DNA of 64,000 nucleotides from Pseudomonas monteilii (GTDB taxonomy: Bacteria > Pseudomonadota > Gammaproteobacteria > Pseudomonadales > Pseudomonadaceae). Below the pieces are notes generated by a model that saw nothing but the letters and a program-made list of their open reading frames with translations, searched no databases and was not told the origin of the DNA. Both the position numbers and the translations under genes were made by a program. Positions 33,693-42,984 of the stretch are shown here, piece after piece. How positions within the stretch are numbered: position 1 is the first letter of the stretch; each line of letters opens with the position of its first letter. The DNA lies in the NCBI GenBank assembly GCA_001534745.1, contig CP013997.1, positions 3,348,001 through 3,412,000 on the forward strand, given 5' to 3'.

Positions 33693-34621
33693 ACCGCCAC
33701 CTTCGACAGGTTCTTTTCCACCAGGGACACGAACAGCTCCTCGAGCCGGTTGGTCTTGTTGCGCAGGCTCAGCACCTCGATGCCTTGCAGGGCCAGTTGG
33801 CCGAACAGTGCGGTGACGCCCACGGCCTTGTCCACCTGCACTTCCAGCGTGTGCGGGGTGATCAGCCGGCAGGGGTAACCCTCGAGCACCGGCGCCTGGG
33901 CCAGGTCGCGGCGCAGGTCGAGCACGAAGGTCTCCACATGCAGCTTGCCGAGCAGGTCGCGCATGCTGGTGTTCTCGACGATGGTGCCCTTGTCGATGAT
34001 GCCGATGTGACGGCACAGCTGCTCGGCTTCCTCGAGGTAGTGGGTGGTGAGGATGATGGCGATGCCTTTCTGGTTCAGCTCGGTGAGGAAGGTCCACATC
34101 GACCGGCGCAGCTCGATGTCGACTCCGGCGGTGGGTTCGTCGAGGATCAGCAGGCGCGGTTCGTGCACCAGTGCCCGGGCGATCATCAGGCGCCGCTTCA
34201 TGCCGCCAGACAGCGAGCGTGAAGGCACGTCGCGCTTGTCCCACAGCCCCAGTTGGGTCAGGTACTGTTCGGCGCGCGCCTTGGCCAGCTTCGGCGGGAT
34301 GCCGTAGTAGCCGGCCTGGGTTACGACGATGTCGAAGGTCTTCTCGAACTGGTTGAAGTTGAACTCCTGGGGCACCACGCCGATGGCGCGCTTGAGCGCC
34401 GCCGGGTCGCGGTCCAGGTCATGGCCGAACACGTTCACCGTGCCGCTGGTCTTGTTGACCAGGGTCGAGAGGATGCCGATGGTGGTGGACTTGCCGGCGC
34501 CATTGGGGCCGAGCAAGGCGAAGAAGTCCCCTTCGGCGACGTCCAGGTCGATGCCCTTGAGGGCCTGGAAACCGTTGCCGTAGGTCTTGGTCAGCTGTCG
34601 AATGGACAGAGCGGAACTCAT
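33689..34621 (-). CDS. ABC exporter ATP-binding protein (YadG-like)
   Basis: A 310-residue ATPase. Walker A GPNGAGKST at 38-46, signature LSGGMKRR at 137-144, Walker B LLILDEP at 157-163, switch His in TTHYLEEAE. The C-terminal 70 residues form the extra domain seen in YadG and NodI-like proteins. It drives the permease encoded immediately downstream. The gene stands alone with it, with no substrate clue. Confidence 0.95.
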   Translation of the reverse strand: MSSALSIRQLTKTYGNGFQALKGIDLDVAEGDFFALLGPNGAGKSTTIGILSTLVNKTSGTVNVFGHDLDRDPAALKRAIGVVPQEFNFNQFEKTFDIVVTQAGYYGIPPKLAKARAEQYLTQLGLWDKRDVPSRSLSGGMKRRLMIARALVHEPRLLILDEPTAGVDIELRRSMWTFLTELNQKGIAIILTTHYLEEAEQLCRHIGIIDKGTIVENTSMRDLLGKLHVETFVLDLRRDLAQAPVLEGYPCRLITPHTLEVQVDKAVGVTALFGQLALQGIEVLSLRNKTNRLEELFVSLVEKNLSKVAV

Positions 34622-34763
34622 AACAGGTCAGTTACCGGGATAAAGAGGGTCGAAACGCGCCGACCCTCGAGGTCGGCGCAGTGGTAGGCGGCCATGGTGC
34701 GGGGCCGGGCCGCTCAAGTACAGTCACCTGTATCGATAGTGACTATCGAACTGGCCTGGGTGT

Positions 34764-35387
34764 TCAGCTCAGCTCGGTCATGACCCCGGCCTGATAGGCC
34801 GGACGCGCCTTGAGCCGCTCGTACCAGTCGCGCAGGTGGGTCATCGGTGGGTGTTCGATGGGCATCTCGAACCAGGCATAGGCGAAGGCCCCCAGCGGCA
34901 CGTCGCCCATGCCGACGGTTTCGCCCGAGAGGTACGGCTGTTCGGCCAGCGCCCGGTCGGCGATCGACAGCAGGCTCGCGCAGGTCTTGTGCGCCGCATT
35001 GATGGCGACCCAGTCCTGTTGCTCGGCGGGCGTGCGCAGCAGGCCCCAGAACAATGGTTTGAAGGGCGTGGCGAGGGACGAGGTGGTCCAGTCCATCCAC
35101 TTGTCCGCCTGGGCGCGCTGGCGCGGGTCCTCGATGTACCAGCCCTGTTTACGCCCGTACTCGGCGCAGAGATAGCGCACGATGGCATTGGACTCCCAGA
35201 GCACCGTGTCGCCATCCTCGAGCATCGGCACCAGGCCATTGGGGTTGAGCGCGCGGTAGCGCGGCTCGTCGACCACCCCGAACTGGCCGCCGGCATCGAT
35301 CGACTCGACATCGAGCCACAGCTCCTGCGCGATCCACTGCACCTTGCGCACGTTGCTCGAATTCTTGCGGCCCCAGATCTTCAGCAT
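34764..35387 (-). CDS. Glutathione S-transferase family protein
   Basis: A 207-residue protein with an N-terminal thioredoxin-like domain (1-80; NSSNVRKV gives the likely catalytic Ser/Asn, and ESNAIVRYL the glutathione-binding Glu-Ser) and an all-helical C-terminal domain. It probably conjugates or reduces small electrophiles in the cytoplasm; the substrate is not predictable. It is divergent from the acyl-CoA dehydrogenase gene across 174 nt. Confidence 0.93.
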   Translation of the reverse strand: MLKIWGRKNSSNVRKVQWIAQELWLDVESIDAGGQFGVVDEPRYRALNPNGLVPMLEDGDTVLWESNAIVRYLCAEYGRKQGWYIEDPRQRAQADKWMDWTTSSLATPFKPLFWGLLRTPAEQQDWVAINAAHKTCASLLSIADRALAEQPYLSGETVGMGDVPLGAFAYAWFEMPIEHPPMTHLRDWYERLKARPAYQAGVMTELS

Positions 35388-35495
35388 GGCGATATCCTGT
35401 CAAGTACGCGGAAGATCCCAGTCTACTCCAGACACATTCTCTGGCAATCGCCTGCGAACTCCCCGCGTGCAGACAGGTCACTGTTCACACCAGCC

Positions 35496-35506
35496 GTTCG
35501 ACGAAC
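35496..35506. promoter_or_regulatory. Palindrome in the GST-fadE intergenic region
   Basis: GTTCGACGAAC is a perfect 11-bp palindrome 56-66 nt upstream of the acyl-CoA dehydrogenase start. It could be an operator half-pair for a fatty-acid regulator, but it does not match the PsrA consensus I know well enough to name one. Confidence 0.25.
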
Positions 35507-35561
35507 ACACTTCCCGGTTCCGAGACATGGCTCGAGTCGAACTGTTCACGGAGGAAGGCGT

Positions 35562-38009
35562 ATGTGGCTGTTGTGGGTGGTGGTTCTAGTGATCGGTGCG
35601 GCGTACCTCACGCACCGGCGTCTCGCGCCGACGGCGATCCTGGCGATCCTGGCGCTGTACCTGGTGGCGATGGGGGTGTTCAGTCACACGTCCGGCTGGC
35701 TGCTGGCGGTGTTCTGGATCGCACTGGCGGCCACTGCGGCCCTGGTGCTGTTGCCTGACCTGCGCCGCAAGCTGTTCACGGCGCCCATCTTCGACTGGTT
35801 CCGCAAGACCCTGCCGCCGATGTCGCAGACCGAAAGCGAAGCCATCGATGCGGGCACAGTGTGGTGGGATGGCCAGCTGTTCAGCGGACGCCCCGACTGG
35901 AACACCCTGCTCCACTACCCCGCCCCGCGCCTGACCGAAGAAGAACAGGCGTTCATCGACGGCCCGACCGAGGAGCTGTGCGCGCTGGTCAGCGACTGGC
36001 AGATCGGTCAGGACATGGACCTGCCGCCCGAGGCCTGGGCGCACATCAAGCGCCACGGCTTCTTCGCCCTGATCATTCCCAAGGCCTACGGCGGCAAGGG
36101 CTTTTCCGCCTACGCCCACTCCCAGGTGGCGATGAAGCTGGCCACACGCAGCGGTGACCTGGCCTCGACGGTCATGGTGCCCAATTCCCTGGGGCCAGCC
36201 GAACTGCTGTTGCACTACGGCACCGATGCCCAGCGCGACCATTACCTGCCGCGTCTGGCCCGTGGCGAGGACATCCCCTGCTTCGCCCTGACCGGCCCCC
36301 TGGCCGGCTCGGACGCAGGCGCCATGCCCGATACCGGGGTCGTGTGCAAGGGCCAGTGGCAAGGCGAAGAAGTGATCGGTCTGCGCCTGAACTGGGACAA
36401 GCGCTACATCACGCTGGGTCCGGTCGCCACTCTGCTCGGCGTGGCGTTCAAGGCCTACGACCCGGAGCACCTGCTGGGTGACCAGGAGACCCTGGGCATC
36501 AGCCTGGCGCTGATCCCCACCGATACCCCGGGCGTCACCATCGGCCGACGCCATGTGCCGCTCGGCGCCGCCTTCATGAACGGGCCCAACAGCGGCAAGG
36601 ACGTGTTCATCCCCCTGGACTACCTGATCGGCGGCCAGCCGATGCTCGGCAAGGGCTGGATGATGCTGATGAACTGCCTGTCGGTGGGCCGCTCGATCTC
36701 GCTGCCGGCCGTGGGCACGGGCGCGGCCAAGTTCACCAGCCTGGTGACCGGCCAATATGCGCGGATCCGCGAACAGTTCAACGTGCCCCTGGCGGCGTTC
36801 GAGGGCATCCAAGAGTCCATGGCGCGCATCGGCGGCAACGCCTGGTTGATGGACAGCGCGCGTTTGCTGACGGCGCAGGCGGTCGACCTGGGCGAGAAGC
36901 CTTCGGTGCTGTCGGCGATCCTCAAGTACCACCTGACCGAGCGTGGCCGTGAGTGCATCCAGCACGCCATGGACGTGCATGCGGGCAAGGGCATCATCAT
37001 GGGCCCGAACAACTACCTGGCGCGCAACTGGCAAGGGGCGCCGATCTTCATCACCGTGGAGGGCGCGAACATCCTGTCGCGCAACCTGATGATCTTCGGG
37101 CAGGGCGCCATCCGTTGCCATCCGTTCGTGCTCAAGGAAATGGCCGCTGCGGCGCACGACGACCCTCATCAGGCCCTGCGCACGTTCGACAACCTGCTCG
37201 GCCAGCACATTCTCTTCGCTCTGCGCAACGCCGCCAGCACGCTGGTACTCGGCCTGGGGCTGGGCCGCTTCGAGCGTGCACCGGGCGATGCCCTGAGCCA
37301 GGGCTACTTCCGTGCGCTCGACCGTCAGGCCGCCGCGTTCGCCCTGCTGGCCGACCTGTCGATGATGCTGCTGGGGGGCTCGCTCAAACGTCGCGAGCGC
37401 TTGAGTGCGCGCCTGGGTGACGTGCTCAGCTACCTGTACCTGTCGTCGGCCGCGCTCAAGCGCTACCACGACCTGGGCTCGCCCGAGCACATGCAGCCGC
37501 TGCTGCGCTGGGCGATGGAAGAGAGTCTGGGCAAGGCGGAGGATGCACTGTCGACCCTGCTGGACAACTTCCCCAACCGGTTCGTCGGCGGCGCCTTGCG
37601 GGTGCTGGTGTTCCCGTTCGGCCGCCGTCATACCGGGCCGAGCGATGCGTTGGATGCCGAAGTGGCTGCACTGATCGGCCGCAACCAGGGCGACCCGGCC
37701 CTGGAAGAGCTGCTCACCGGCTGCTACCGCCCGACCCACGACGGGGATGCGGTGGCGGCACTGCAACAGGCGTGCGACCAGCTTGATCTGGCGGCGCCGT
37801 TGCAGCGCACGTTGCACAAGGCGCTCAAGGAAGGTCGGTTCGTGCCGGCGCCCGAGGAGCCCTTGCTCGATGCGGCAGTGCGGGCGGGCGTGCTCGATAC
37901 CGAGCAGGCGGCGACCGTGCAACGGGCTGAAGCGGCGCGGCGCAAGGTCATCGATGTGGATGATTTCGACAAGGAGGCGTTGTTGCCGACGGTGGGCAAG
38001 GTGCGGTGA
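35562..38009 (+). CDS. fadE: Acyl-CoA dehydrogenase, FadE type
   Basis: An 815-residue long-form acyl-CoA dehydrogenase for the first step of fatty-acid beta-oxidation. Two N-terminal hydrophobic segments (about 1-65) suggest membrane attachment; the dehydrogenase domains follow (about 90-540) with FALTGPLAGSDAG and a C-terminal DUF1974-type domain typical of FadE. The length equals E. coli FadE. ATG at 35562, preceded by GGAGGAAGG. Chain-length preference is unknown, and pseudomonads carry several paralogues. Confidence 0.93.
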   Translation: MWLLWVVVLVIGAAYLTHRRLAPTAILAILALYLVAMGVFSHTSGWLLAVFWIALAATAALVLLPDLRRKLFTAPIFDWFRKTLPPMSQTESEAIDAGTVWWDGQLFSGRPDWNTLLHYPAPRLTEEEQAFIDGPTEELCALVSDWQIGQDMDLPPEAWAHIKRHGFFALIIPKAYGGKGFSAYAHSQVAMKLATRSGDLASTVMVPNSLGPAELLLHYGTDAQRDHYLPRLARGEDIPCFALTGPLAGSDAGAMPDTGVVCKGQWQGEEVIGLRLNWDKRYITLGPVATLLGVAFKAYDPEHLLGDQETLGISLALIPTDTPGVTIGRRHVPLGAAFMNGPNSGKDVFIPLDYLIGGQPMLGKGWMMLMNCLSVGRSISLPAVGTGAAKFTSLVTGQYARIREQFNVPLAAFEGIQESMARIGGNAWLMDSARLLTAQAVDLGEKPSVLSAILKYHLTERGRECIQHAMDVHAGKGIIMGPNNYLARNWQGAPIFITVEGANILSRNLMIFGQGAIRCHPFVLKEMAAAAHDDPHQALRTFDNLLGQHILFALRNAASTLVLGLGLGRFERAPGDALSQGYFRALDRQAAAFALLADLSMMLLGGSLKRRERLSARLGDVLSYLYLSSAALKRYHDLGSPEHMQPLLRWAMEESLGKAEDALSTLLDNFPNRFVGGALRVLVFPFGRRHTGPSDALDAEVAALIGRNQGDPALEELLTGCYRPTHDGDAVAALQQACDQLDLAAPLQRTLHKALKEGRFVPAPEEPLLDAAVRAGVLDTEQAATVQRAEAARRKVIDVDDFDKEALLPTVGKVR

Positions 38010-38013
38010 AGCG

Positions 38014-38090
38014 GCAGGCTGCAAGCTGCAAGCTGCAAGCTGCAAGCTGCAAGCTGCAAGCTGCAAGCTGCAAGCTGCAAGCTGCAAGCG
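38014..38090. repeat. Heptanucleotide tandem repeat (GCAAGCT)n
   Basis: Nine perfect copies of GCAAGCT run from 38021 to 38083, flanked by one variant on each side (GCAGGCT, GCAAGCG). It starts 5 nt after the fadE stop. Such repeats can change length by slippage. Confidence 0.97.
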
Positions 38091-38136
38091 AGGGCTGATC
38101 GTACAGGTGTACCCTGATTGCAAGGGTGTCGCTGAT

Positions 38137-38326
38137 TTTACGGCCTCTCGCGAGGCCGATCGCGGCACAGGGGCCGCTCCCACAGGTGACCGCGATAGCC
38201 TGCCACACCGTGGTGCGGCTGCGGGTGTAGAAGCGGCCCCTGTGCCGTGATGCCCGCAACGCCTTAGTGTGGCTACGGGTGTAGGAGCGGCCCCTGTGCC
38301 GCGATCGGCCCCGCAGGGGCCGTAAA
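38137..38326. repeat. BIME-like REP cluster with long inverted arms
   Basis: The arms at 38137-38180 and 38284-38326 are inverted copies of each other with only a few differences near the outer end (TTTACGGCC... to ...GGGGCCGCTCC). A third REP copy lies between them at 38225-38252. These are Pseudomonas REP elements of the GCGGCACAGGGGCCGC type. With the heptamer array they fill the fadE-oxidoreductase spacer; I see no gene in 38010-38410. Confidence 0.92.
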
Positions 38327-38410
38327 GTCAGCCCTCGCGCTTTCAAAGTCGTCCTCGAACGATCAGCCACCTACTTGCCGCTTGCAGCTCACAGCTTGGC
38401 GCCCTCCTCT

Positions 38411-39361
38411 TTACCCCAACACCACCACCAACTTGCCCGACACCTGATTCCCCGCCAGCTCGGCATAAGCCGCTTCGGCCTCCGCAGCCGGATAAGCCCG
38501 CACCAGTTGCGGCTTCGCTCGCCCTTCGGCGAACAGCGGCCAGACCTGCTCGTGCAAGGCCTGCAACAGCTGCGCCTTGAAGCCGTCGTCGCGGTTGCGC
38601 AGGGTCGAGCCGGTCACTTGCAGGCGCTTGGCCAGAACCTGGGCCAGATCGAACTCGGTCGTGCGTCCCCCCATCAGGCCAATGATCACCCAGCGCCCGT
38701 CACGCGCGAGCAGCTTGAGGTTGAGCGCTGCATAGCTGGCACCGACCGGATCGAGCACGACGTCGAACGGCCCATGGGCCTCGAGCGCCTGAAGATCTTC
38801 ACCACGCAGCACACCGCCTGCAGCGCCCAGGTCCTGGCAGTAGGCCAGGCGCTCGGCCGAGCCCACGCTGACCCAGACCGGATTGCCGAACGCCTTGCAC
38901 AACTGGATCGCTGCCGAGCCGACGCCACTGGCCCCCGCGTGCACCAGCACCTTCTCGCCCGCTTTCAGGTCGCCGAGCTGGAACAGGTTGAGCCAGGCGG
39001 TGGCATACACTTCGGGGATCGCGGCCGCTTCCTCCAGGGTGACGCCCTCCGGCACCGGCAGCACGTGACGGGCATCGACCACCACCTCGTCGGCCATGCC
39101 GCCACCGGCGAGCAGGGCGCAGACGCGATCGCCCACGCGCCAGTCGGCACCGGCGCCGACCTCGGTGATCACACCGGCGCATTCCAGGCCCAGGTAGGGG
39201 CTGGCACCCGGTGGCGGCGGATAGGCGCCTGCGATCTGCAACAGGTCGGCACGGTTCAACCCGGCCGCCGTCACGCGGATGCGCACCTGGCCCGCGTCGC
39301 ATTCCGGGGCCTGTACCTCGACCCAGCTCAGTTGCCCCTCAACGCCTTGCAATGCCTTCAC
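38411..39361 (-). CDS. NAD(P)H quinone oxidoreductase, PIG3/zeta-crystallin family
   Basis: A 316-residue zinc-independent medium-chain dehydrogenase. The N-terminal GroES-like fold has AAGLNRADLLQIAGAYPPPPG, and the nucleotide-binding motif is VHAGASGVGSAAIQL. It probably reduces quinones with NADPH; the substrate is inferred from the family. It is divergent from prc. Confidence 0.93.
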   Translation of the reverse strand: MKALQGVEGQLSWVEVQAPECDAGQVRIRVTAAGLNRADLLQIAGAYPPPPGASPYLGLECAGVITEVGAGADWRVGDRVCALLAGGGMADEVVVDARHVLPVPEGVTLEEAAAIPEVYATAWLNLFQLGDLKAGEKVLVHAGASGVGSAAIQLCKAFGNPVWVSVGSAERLAYCQDLGAAGGVLRGEDLQALEAHGPFDVVLDPVGASYAALNLKLLARDGRWVIIGLMGGRTTEFDLAQVLAKRLQVTGSTLRNRDDGFKAQLLQALHEQVWPLFAEGRAKPQLVRAYPAAEAEAAYAELAGNQVSGKLVVVLG

Positions 39362-39470
39362 AGTGCCTCCATAGTTGACCGATGAATGAGCCTGGGCACG
39401 TTTGCACCAGGCTTTTTTTGCAGTATGCGACCGGTCAGATGGAACCGGCCAAAGGAAAAGACGGCCTACT

Positions 39471-41576
39471 ATGCGTGATCAATTGCCCCAGAGTCGAATC
39501 AGCATGAAGCACTTTCTGCCCGGCACCGCCCTCGCCCTGATGCTTGGCCTCGGCAGCGTGTCACTCTCCGGCAATGTCGCGGCCGCCAACAAGTGGGACG
39601 GGCTGCAACCTGACCGCGACGAGATCGTCGCCAGCCTGAACGTGGTCGAGCTGCTCAAGCGCCACCACTACAGCAAGCCGCCACTGGACGACGCACGCTC
39701 GGTCATCATCTACGACAGCTACCTCAAGTTGCTCGACCCGTCGCGCAGCTACTTCACCGCAAGCGACATCGCCGAATTCGACAAGTGGAAGACCCAGTTC
39801 GACGACTTCCTCAAGAAGGGCGAGCTGCAACCGGGCTTCACCATCTACAAGCGCTACCTCGACCGCGTGAAGGCGCGTCTGGACTTCGCCCTGGCCGAAC
39901 TCGACAAGGGTGTCGACAAGATCGACTTCACCACCCACGAGCAGTTGCTGGTCGACCGCAAGGACGCGCCCTGGCTGAAGAACACCGCCGAACTCGACGA
40001 CCTGTGGCGCAAGCGCGTCAAGGACGAGGTGCTGCGCCAGAAGCTCGCCGGCAAGGACCTCAAGCAGATCCAGGAAACCCTGACCAAGCGCTACAAGAAC
40101 CAGCTGGCGCGCCTCGACCAGACCCGCGCCGAGGACATCTTCCAGGCCTACATCAACACCTTCGCGCAGTCCTACGACCCGCACACCAACTACCTGTCGC
40201 CGGACAACGCCGAGAACTTCGACATCAACATGAGCCTGTCGCTGGAGGGCATCGGCGCGGTGCTGCAGAGCGACAACGACCAGGTGAAGATCGTGCGCCT
40301 GGTACCGGCAGGCCCTGCGGCCAAGACCAAGCAGGTCTCGCCGGCGGACAAGATCATCGGCGTCGCCCAGGGCGACAAGGAAATGGTCGACGTGGTCGGC
40401 TGGCGCCTGGACGAAGTGGTCAAGCTGATCCGCGGGCCCAAGGGCTCGGTGGTGCGCCTGGACATCATCCCGGCCAGCAATGCACCGAACGACCAGACCA
40501 GCAAGGTGGTGTCGATCACCCGCGAAGCGGTCAAGCTGGAGGAACAGGCGGCCAAGAAGTCGATCCTCAACCTCAAGCAGGACGGGCGTGACTACAAGCT
40601 GGGGATCATCGAGATTCCGGCGTTCTACCTGGACTTCAAGGCCTATCGTGCCGGGGATCCCGAGTACAAGAGCACCACGCGCGACGTGAAGAAGCTGCTG
40701 ACCGAGCTGCAGAAGGAAAAGGTCGACGGCGTGGTCATCGACCTGCGCAACAACGGCGGTGGCTCGCTTCAGGAAGCGACCGAACTGACCAGCCTGTTCA
40801 TCGACAAAGGGCCAACGGTGCTGGTGCGCAACAGCGACGGCCGCGTCGACGTACTGGAAGACGAGCACAAGGGCGCCTTCTACAAAGGTCCGCTGACCTT
40901 GCTGGTCAACCGCCTGTCCGCCTCGGCGTCGGAGATCTTCGCCGGCGCCATGCAGGACTATCACCGTGCACTGATCATCGGTGGGCAGACCTTCGGCAAG
41001 GGGACGGTGCAAACCATCCAGCCGCTGAACCACGGCGAACTCAAGCTGACCCTGGCCAAGTTCTACCGGGTGTCCGGGCAGAGCACCCAGCACCAGGGCG
41101 TGCTGCCGGACATCGCCTACCCGTCGATCATCGACACCAAGGAAATCGGTGAAAGCGCCCTGCCCGAGGCCATGCCCTGGGACACCATCCGTCCTGTCGT
41201 GAAGCCTGCTTCCGATCCGTTCAAGCCGTACCTGGCGCAGCTCAAGGCGCGGCATGAGGCGCGCAGCCTGAAGGATCCGGAGTTCGCCTACATCCGCGAT
41301 CGCCTGGCGTTGACCCAGCAGCTGATGAACGAGAAGACCGTCAGCCTGAACGAGCAGGAGCGCCGCGCGCGCCATGACGAGATCGATGCCAAGCAACTGG
41401 CCCTCGAGAACGTGCGCCGCAAGGCCAAGGGTGAAGAGCCGCTCAAGGAGCTGGAGAAGGAAGACGAGGACGCCCTGCCGAGCGAGCCGGAAGATACCAA
41501 GCCGGAAGACGATGCCTACTTGGCAGAGACGGGCCGGATCCTGCTGGACTACCTGAGCCTGAGCAAAAGCCGATGA
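39471..41576 (+). CDS. prc: Periplasmic tail-specific protease Prc/CtpA
   Basis: A 701-residue S41 protease. A signal peptide (hydrophobic core in LPGTALALMLGLGSVSLSG, cleavage after AAA) is followed by an N-terminal helical domain, a PDZ domain, the catalytic core with Ser in NRLSASASEIFAG and Lys in TFGKGTVQ, and a helical C-terminal domain. Prc degrades C-terminally marked periplasmic proteins and, in Pseudomonas, can act on anti-sigma factor MucA variants. The ATG at 39504 (MKHFLPG) is an alternative start giving 690 residues. Confidence 0.94.
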   Translation: MRDQLPQSRISMKHFLPGTALALMLGLGSVSLSGNVAAANKWDGLQPDRDEIVASLNVVELLKRHHYSKPPLDDARSVIIYDSYLKLLDPSRSYFTASDIAEFDKWKTQFDDFLKKGELQPGFTIYKRYLDRVKARLDFALAELDKGVDKIDFTTHEQLLVDRKDAPWLKNTAELDDLWRKRVKDEVLRQKLAGKDLKQIQETLTKRYKNQLARLDQTRAEDIFQAYINTFAQSYDPHTNYLSPDNAENFDINMSLSLEGIGAVLQSDNDQVKIVRLVPAGPAAKTKQVSPADKIIGVAQGDKEMVDVVGWRLDEVVKLIRGPKGSVVRLDIIPASNAPNDQTSKVVSITREAVKLEEQAAKKSILNLKQDGRDYKLGIIEIPAFYLDFKAYRAGDPEYKSTTRDVKKLLTELQKEKVDGVVIDLRNNGGGSLQEATELTSLFIDKGPTVLVRNSDGRVDVLEDEHKGAFYKGPLTLLVNRLSASASEIFAGAMQDYHRALIIGGQTFGKGTVQTIQPLNHGELKLTLAKFYRVSGQSTQHQGVLPDIAYPSIIDTKEIGESALPEAMPWDTIRPVVKPASDPFKPYLAQLKARHEARSLKDPEFAYIRDRLALTQQLMNEKTVSLNEQERRARHDEIDAKQLALENVRRKAKGEEPLKELEKEDEDALPSEPEDTKPEDDAYLAETGRILLDYLSLSKSR

Positions 41577-41603
41577 GGCGCTGAACGTGCGTGCTTGACC
41601 CAA

Positions 41604-41627
41604 GGGCCGCTTTTGCGGCCCCTTTTT
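41604..41627 (+). terminator. Terminator of prc
   Basis: GGGCCGC (41604-41610) pairs with GCGGCCC (41615-41621) over a TTTT loop, followed by five T residues, 27 nt after the prc stop. Confidence 0.9.
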
Positions 41628-41714
41628 CATGGGTCATGGACCCTCGATGTAGATGGGCCTTGCCGCCTCACCGTCTGCGGCATGAATGCCCGTCAGGCCA
41701 TCGTCCGGTGTGGC

Positions 41715-42083
41715 TCATGCCTCGTCCGGATAGGCATGCTCGAACACCCGTACCACCTCCGACGCATGCCAGGCCGCGGCTTCCAGCCCATCGGCCGGCC
41801 CGGTGAAACGCCCGAGCCGCTCGGCACACTCGAAGAACCCAGGCCGTGGCAGACGGCTGGCGCCCTGGCTGATCACCAGCGCGCTGCGCAGGGGCTGGTC
41901 GGCCCGGGCGTCGATCAGCGCCAGGTGCTCCAGCGCAGCGGTAAGCGTCTGCATGGCAGGCGTGGGCAGTTGCAGGCGCTCGATCAACGCACGGTAGGTC
42001 AACAGGTGACGTTGACGACGGGCCAGGTCAAGCGCATCCAGCAGGCTTTGCCAATGCTGACGGCTGATCCTGACCTGACTCAA
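41715..42083 (-). CDS. Hypothetical protein paired with an HTH protein
   Basis: A 122-residue protein I do not recognise firmly. The segment RHLLTYRALIERLQLPTPAMQTLTAALEHL looks like a small helical, possibly winged-helix, module; the second half has LPRPGFFECAERLGR, a conserved-looking motif. No signal peptide or membrane helix. Its start overlaps the stop of the HTH gene by 4 nt (ATGA), so the pair is translated together. A toxin or effector role beside the HTH partner is only a guess. Confidence 0.75.
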   Translation of the reverse strand: MSQVRISRQHWQSLLDALDLARRQRHLLTYRALIERLQLPTPAMQTLTAALEHLALIDARADQPLRSALVISQGASRLPRPGFFECAERLGRFTGPADGLEAAAWHASEVVRVFEHAYPDEA

Positions 42084-42433
42084 GAGGGCTCACTCCATCC
42101 CGGCAGCCCCAGCTCCCAGGCCAGGCTGCGGCGGATGGCAGCATCCGGTTGGCGCTCGCCAGACTCGATCATCGCCAGATAAGCCGGGCTGATGCCGACG
42201 CTGCGTGCCAGCGCTTCACGGGCCAGGCCCTTGGCTTCGCGCAGGCGCGGCAGTTCGGTCAGAGGCTGGAGGGTGGGCTGGGCAACGGTTTCAGGCGCTG
42301 GATCGGCCTGCGCTGCAAGCGGCGTCTCGCGTTCGGTTGCATGCCCGGCGGCCTTGAGCAAGGCCTGGTAGTGCTCCCAAGGCAACACCGCGTACTGCGG
42401 TTTGCCTTCGTGAATGATGACCTGTACATCCAT
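42080..42433 (-). CDS. XRE-family HTH protein with a Phd-like N-terminus
   Basis: A 117-residue protein. Residues 1-28 (VIIHEGKPQYAVLPWEHYQAL) recall the N-terminal strand-helix of Phd/YefM-type antitoxins, residues 30-60 are a Pro/Ala/Glu linker, and 62-112 form an XRE helix-turn-helix (LREAKGLAREALARSVGISPAYLAMIESGERQP). AAGGGG precedes the ATG at 42433. It is the first gene of a two-gene unit and may repress it. Confidence 0.85.
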   Translation of the reverse strand: MDVQVIIHEGKPQYAVLPWEHYQALLKAAGHATERETPLAAQADPAPETVAQPTLQPLTELPRLREAKGLAREALARSVGISPAYLAMIESGERQPDAAIRRSLAWELGLPGWSEPS

Positions 42434-42518
42434 GACGAAAACCCCTTTTCTCCGCGCGCCACGGCGTGTGGCGCTTCGGTACGACTGGGTGGCAAGTATA
42501 TCAGGACGTGCGAACGCC

Positions 42519-42959
42519 TTACGGCTGGCCGCGCTCCAGGCGCAGCGCCTCGGGCGTATCGGGCAGGCGCTCCACCACGCGCAGCTTCTCGGGCGCCTGC
42601 GCATCGCGCCAGGTCTTGAACTTGGTCAGCTCGTCGCCGACGGTCTTGATGACCCAGCCCAGCACGGCGATGTCGTCGAGAAAGCCCACGCCGAGCAGCC
42701 AGTCGGGAATGGCATCGAGCGGGCTGACGAAGTACAGCAGGCCGGCCACGATGGTGATGATGGATTTCTTGCTGATGTCCCGGTATTCGCCGCGCCACCA
42801 GGCCAGGCAGAGGGACTGCATCAGCTTGACGTCATGACGCAGCTGGCCGAGCTTCGGCCCCTTGCGCGCCACGGCGAACAGCAAGGCCGGCAGACGGCCA
42901 CGGCTGAGCAGGCGCTCGGCCAGGGGAAGGAAGCGACTGAAATTCCACGGTGCGTTCAT
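42519..42959 (-). CDS. DUF1232 (YkvA-like) membrane protein
   Basis: A 146-residue protein with the DUF1232 core KKSIITIVAGLLYFVSPLDAIPDWLLGVGFLDDIAVLGWVIK, given here in parts: a hydrophobic helix, the SPLDAIPD motif and a second hydrophobic helix. The function is unknown. GGAGG is well placed before the ATG at 42959 (MNAPWNFSRF). A strong pair of DnaA boxes lies just upstream at 42985-43007. Confidence 0.9.
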   Translation of the reverse strand: MNAPWNFSRFLPLAERLLSRGRLPALLFAVARKGPKLGQLRHDVKLMQSLCLAWWRGEYRDISKKSIITIVAGLLYFVSPLDAIPDWLLGVGFLDDIAVLGWVIKTVGDELTKFKTWRDAQAPEKLRVVERLPDTPEALRLERGQP

Positions 42960-42984
42960 TGAACCTCCAGCAGGAACGGGTAGG

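Noticed and set aside
35586..38183. An 865-codon open frame antisense to the acyl-CoA dehydrogenase
   Set aside because: Shadow of the FadE frame; no domain, and the heptamer repeat is translated at its N-terminus.
39561..41630. A 689-codon open frame antisense to prc
   Set aside because: Shadow frame without domains; prc has a complete catalytic and signal-peptide structure.
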